DNA of 49,537 nucleotides from RUG11690 sp045616665 (GTDB taxonomy: Bacteria > Bacteroidota > Bacteroidia > Bacteroidales > WCHB1-69). The notes beneath the pieces were generated by a model. The model did not search any database. It saw nothing but the letters and a program-made list of their open reading frames with translations, and was not told the origin of the DNA. Below are positions 49,266-49,537 of this stretch, in pieces (within the stretch, counting starts at the first letter, position 1; each line of letters opens with the position of its first letter). The DNA is taken from positions 1 through 49,537 of the forward strand of contig JAZLHE010000069.1 of assembly GCA_045616665.1 (NCBI GenBank), written 5' to 3'. The position numbers and the translations under genes are program-made.

Positions 49266-49537
49266 AATTCGTATTCTCTCATTTCCACTTCTGTTAGGTT
49301 GTTAATGCGGCAATCGTCCAGCAGTTTCTTGAAATAGGACTCCTGCCGTTTGTAGTCCTCCTCGGTGAGCTTGTGCATATTCGTAAACATAAAAAGCCAG
49401 TTCCTAAACCTTTCGGATATGCCGGGCTGCCAGTTTGCAAAATTACACAAATTAATGTAAAAAAACGCCACCTTCGGAGATAAAATTTCGTTGTCCTCGT
49501 TTTTTACGAAGCAGGCGTGAAACACCTTTGTGTCATT
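49262..49537 (-). CDS. C-terminal part of an Rpn-like PD-(D/E)XK nuclease-family protein (5' partial)
   Basis: The frame runs off the right window edge; 91 residues are visible. The text VAFFYINLCNFANWQPGI, then RNWLFMFTNM and a charged helical tail (EEDYKRQESYFKKLL) resembles the end of Rpn/YhgA-like PD-(D/E)XK proteins, where a strand is followed by a W-x-x-F-L helix. The nuclease core itself is outside the window. It is translationally coupled to the HAD gene by a 4-base overlap. Without the N-terminus the call is tentative. Confidence 0.45.
   Translation of the reverse strand, partial: NDTKVFHACFVKNEDNEILSPKVAFFYINLCNFANWQPGISERFRNWLFMFTNMHKLTEEDYKRQESYFKKLLDDCRINNLTEVEMREYEL

Noticed and set aside
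1..49537. CRISPR array, tRNA or rRNA genes
   Set aside because: No regularly spaced 23-40 bp repeats with unique spacers, no cas genes, and no stretch read as a tRNA cloverleaf or rRNA core. The 32-bp and 52-bp arrays have only two or three units and lie on promoters.

Overview
The window comes from a Bacteroidota chromosome, most likely order Bacteroidales. Nearly every transcription unit is preceded by the Bacteroidetes -7 promoter box TAnnTTTG (usually TATTTTTG or TAACTTTG). The gene content agrees: DUF4175, single-chain PurL, tandem Skp genes behind bamA, a T9SS C-terminal sorting domain and a PorG-like T9SS protein. I cannot name a genus from sequence alone.

Layout. (1) 1-9.9 kb is an accessory region. 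It holds the 3' part of a Pif1/RecD-like helicase with TPR-like repeats, four small overlapping or closely spaced membrane proteins, and three different P-loop ATPases with C-terminal PD-(D/E)XK-like domains (2155-3501 minus, 5169-6593 plus, 6887-8161 plus). It also holds a WG-repeat membrane protein, a membrane-protein gene cut short by a 102-bp inverted-repeat element, and a HigBA-like toxin-antitoxin pair. Two ATPase promoters are overlaid by tandem TTGGAAAA-type repeats with periods of 32 and 52 bp. (2) 9.9-15.2 kb: a lytic transglycosylase, EttA (ABC-F), an unlisted 57-residue acidic lipoprotein, IlvE, and two cell-envelope proteins. (3) 15.2-15.7 kb is a very AT-rich 518-bp intergenic segment with a cluster of DnaA-box-like 9-mers between divergent genes. 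Two parS-like sites lie 5 and 6.5 kb downstream, the second on the mnmG (gidA) start. This looks like a candidate replication-origin region. (4) 15.7-24 kb: rpiB, a short LutB-like iron-sulfur protein, DUF4175, an SGNH hydrolase with a T9SS signal, ybeY and mnmG, closely packed on the plus strand. (5) 24-26.8 kb: a SAM-II-type riboswitch, metK, and a serine beta-lactamase-like hydrolase. (6) 26.9-36.6 kb, minus strand: a probable operon usp, C69 peptidase, rluB-like synthase, purL; then comEC upstream with its own promoter. (7) 36.9-45.8 kb, plus strand: gcvP, then porG, uppS, bamA and three skp genes, an outer-membrane biogenesis block. (8) 45.9-49.5 kb: divergent cyuA-like and patB-like genes (both predicted cysteine/cystathionine catabolism), a HAD phosphatase, and the 3' end of an Rpn-like PD-(D/E)XK protein cut by the window edge.

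Most of the window after 10 kb is conserved housekeeping sequence. The points I would look at first are the repeat-controlled ATPases, the candidate oriC/parS region, and the SAM-II aptamer overlapping what looks like an intrinsic terminator ahead of metK. All assignments are from reading the sequence; no database search was run.
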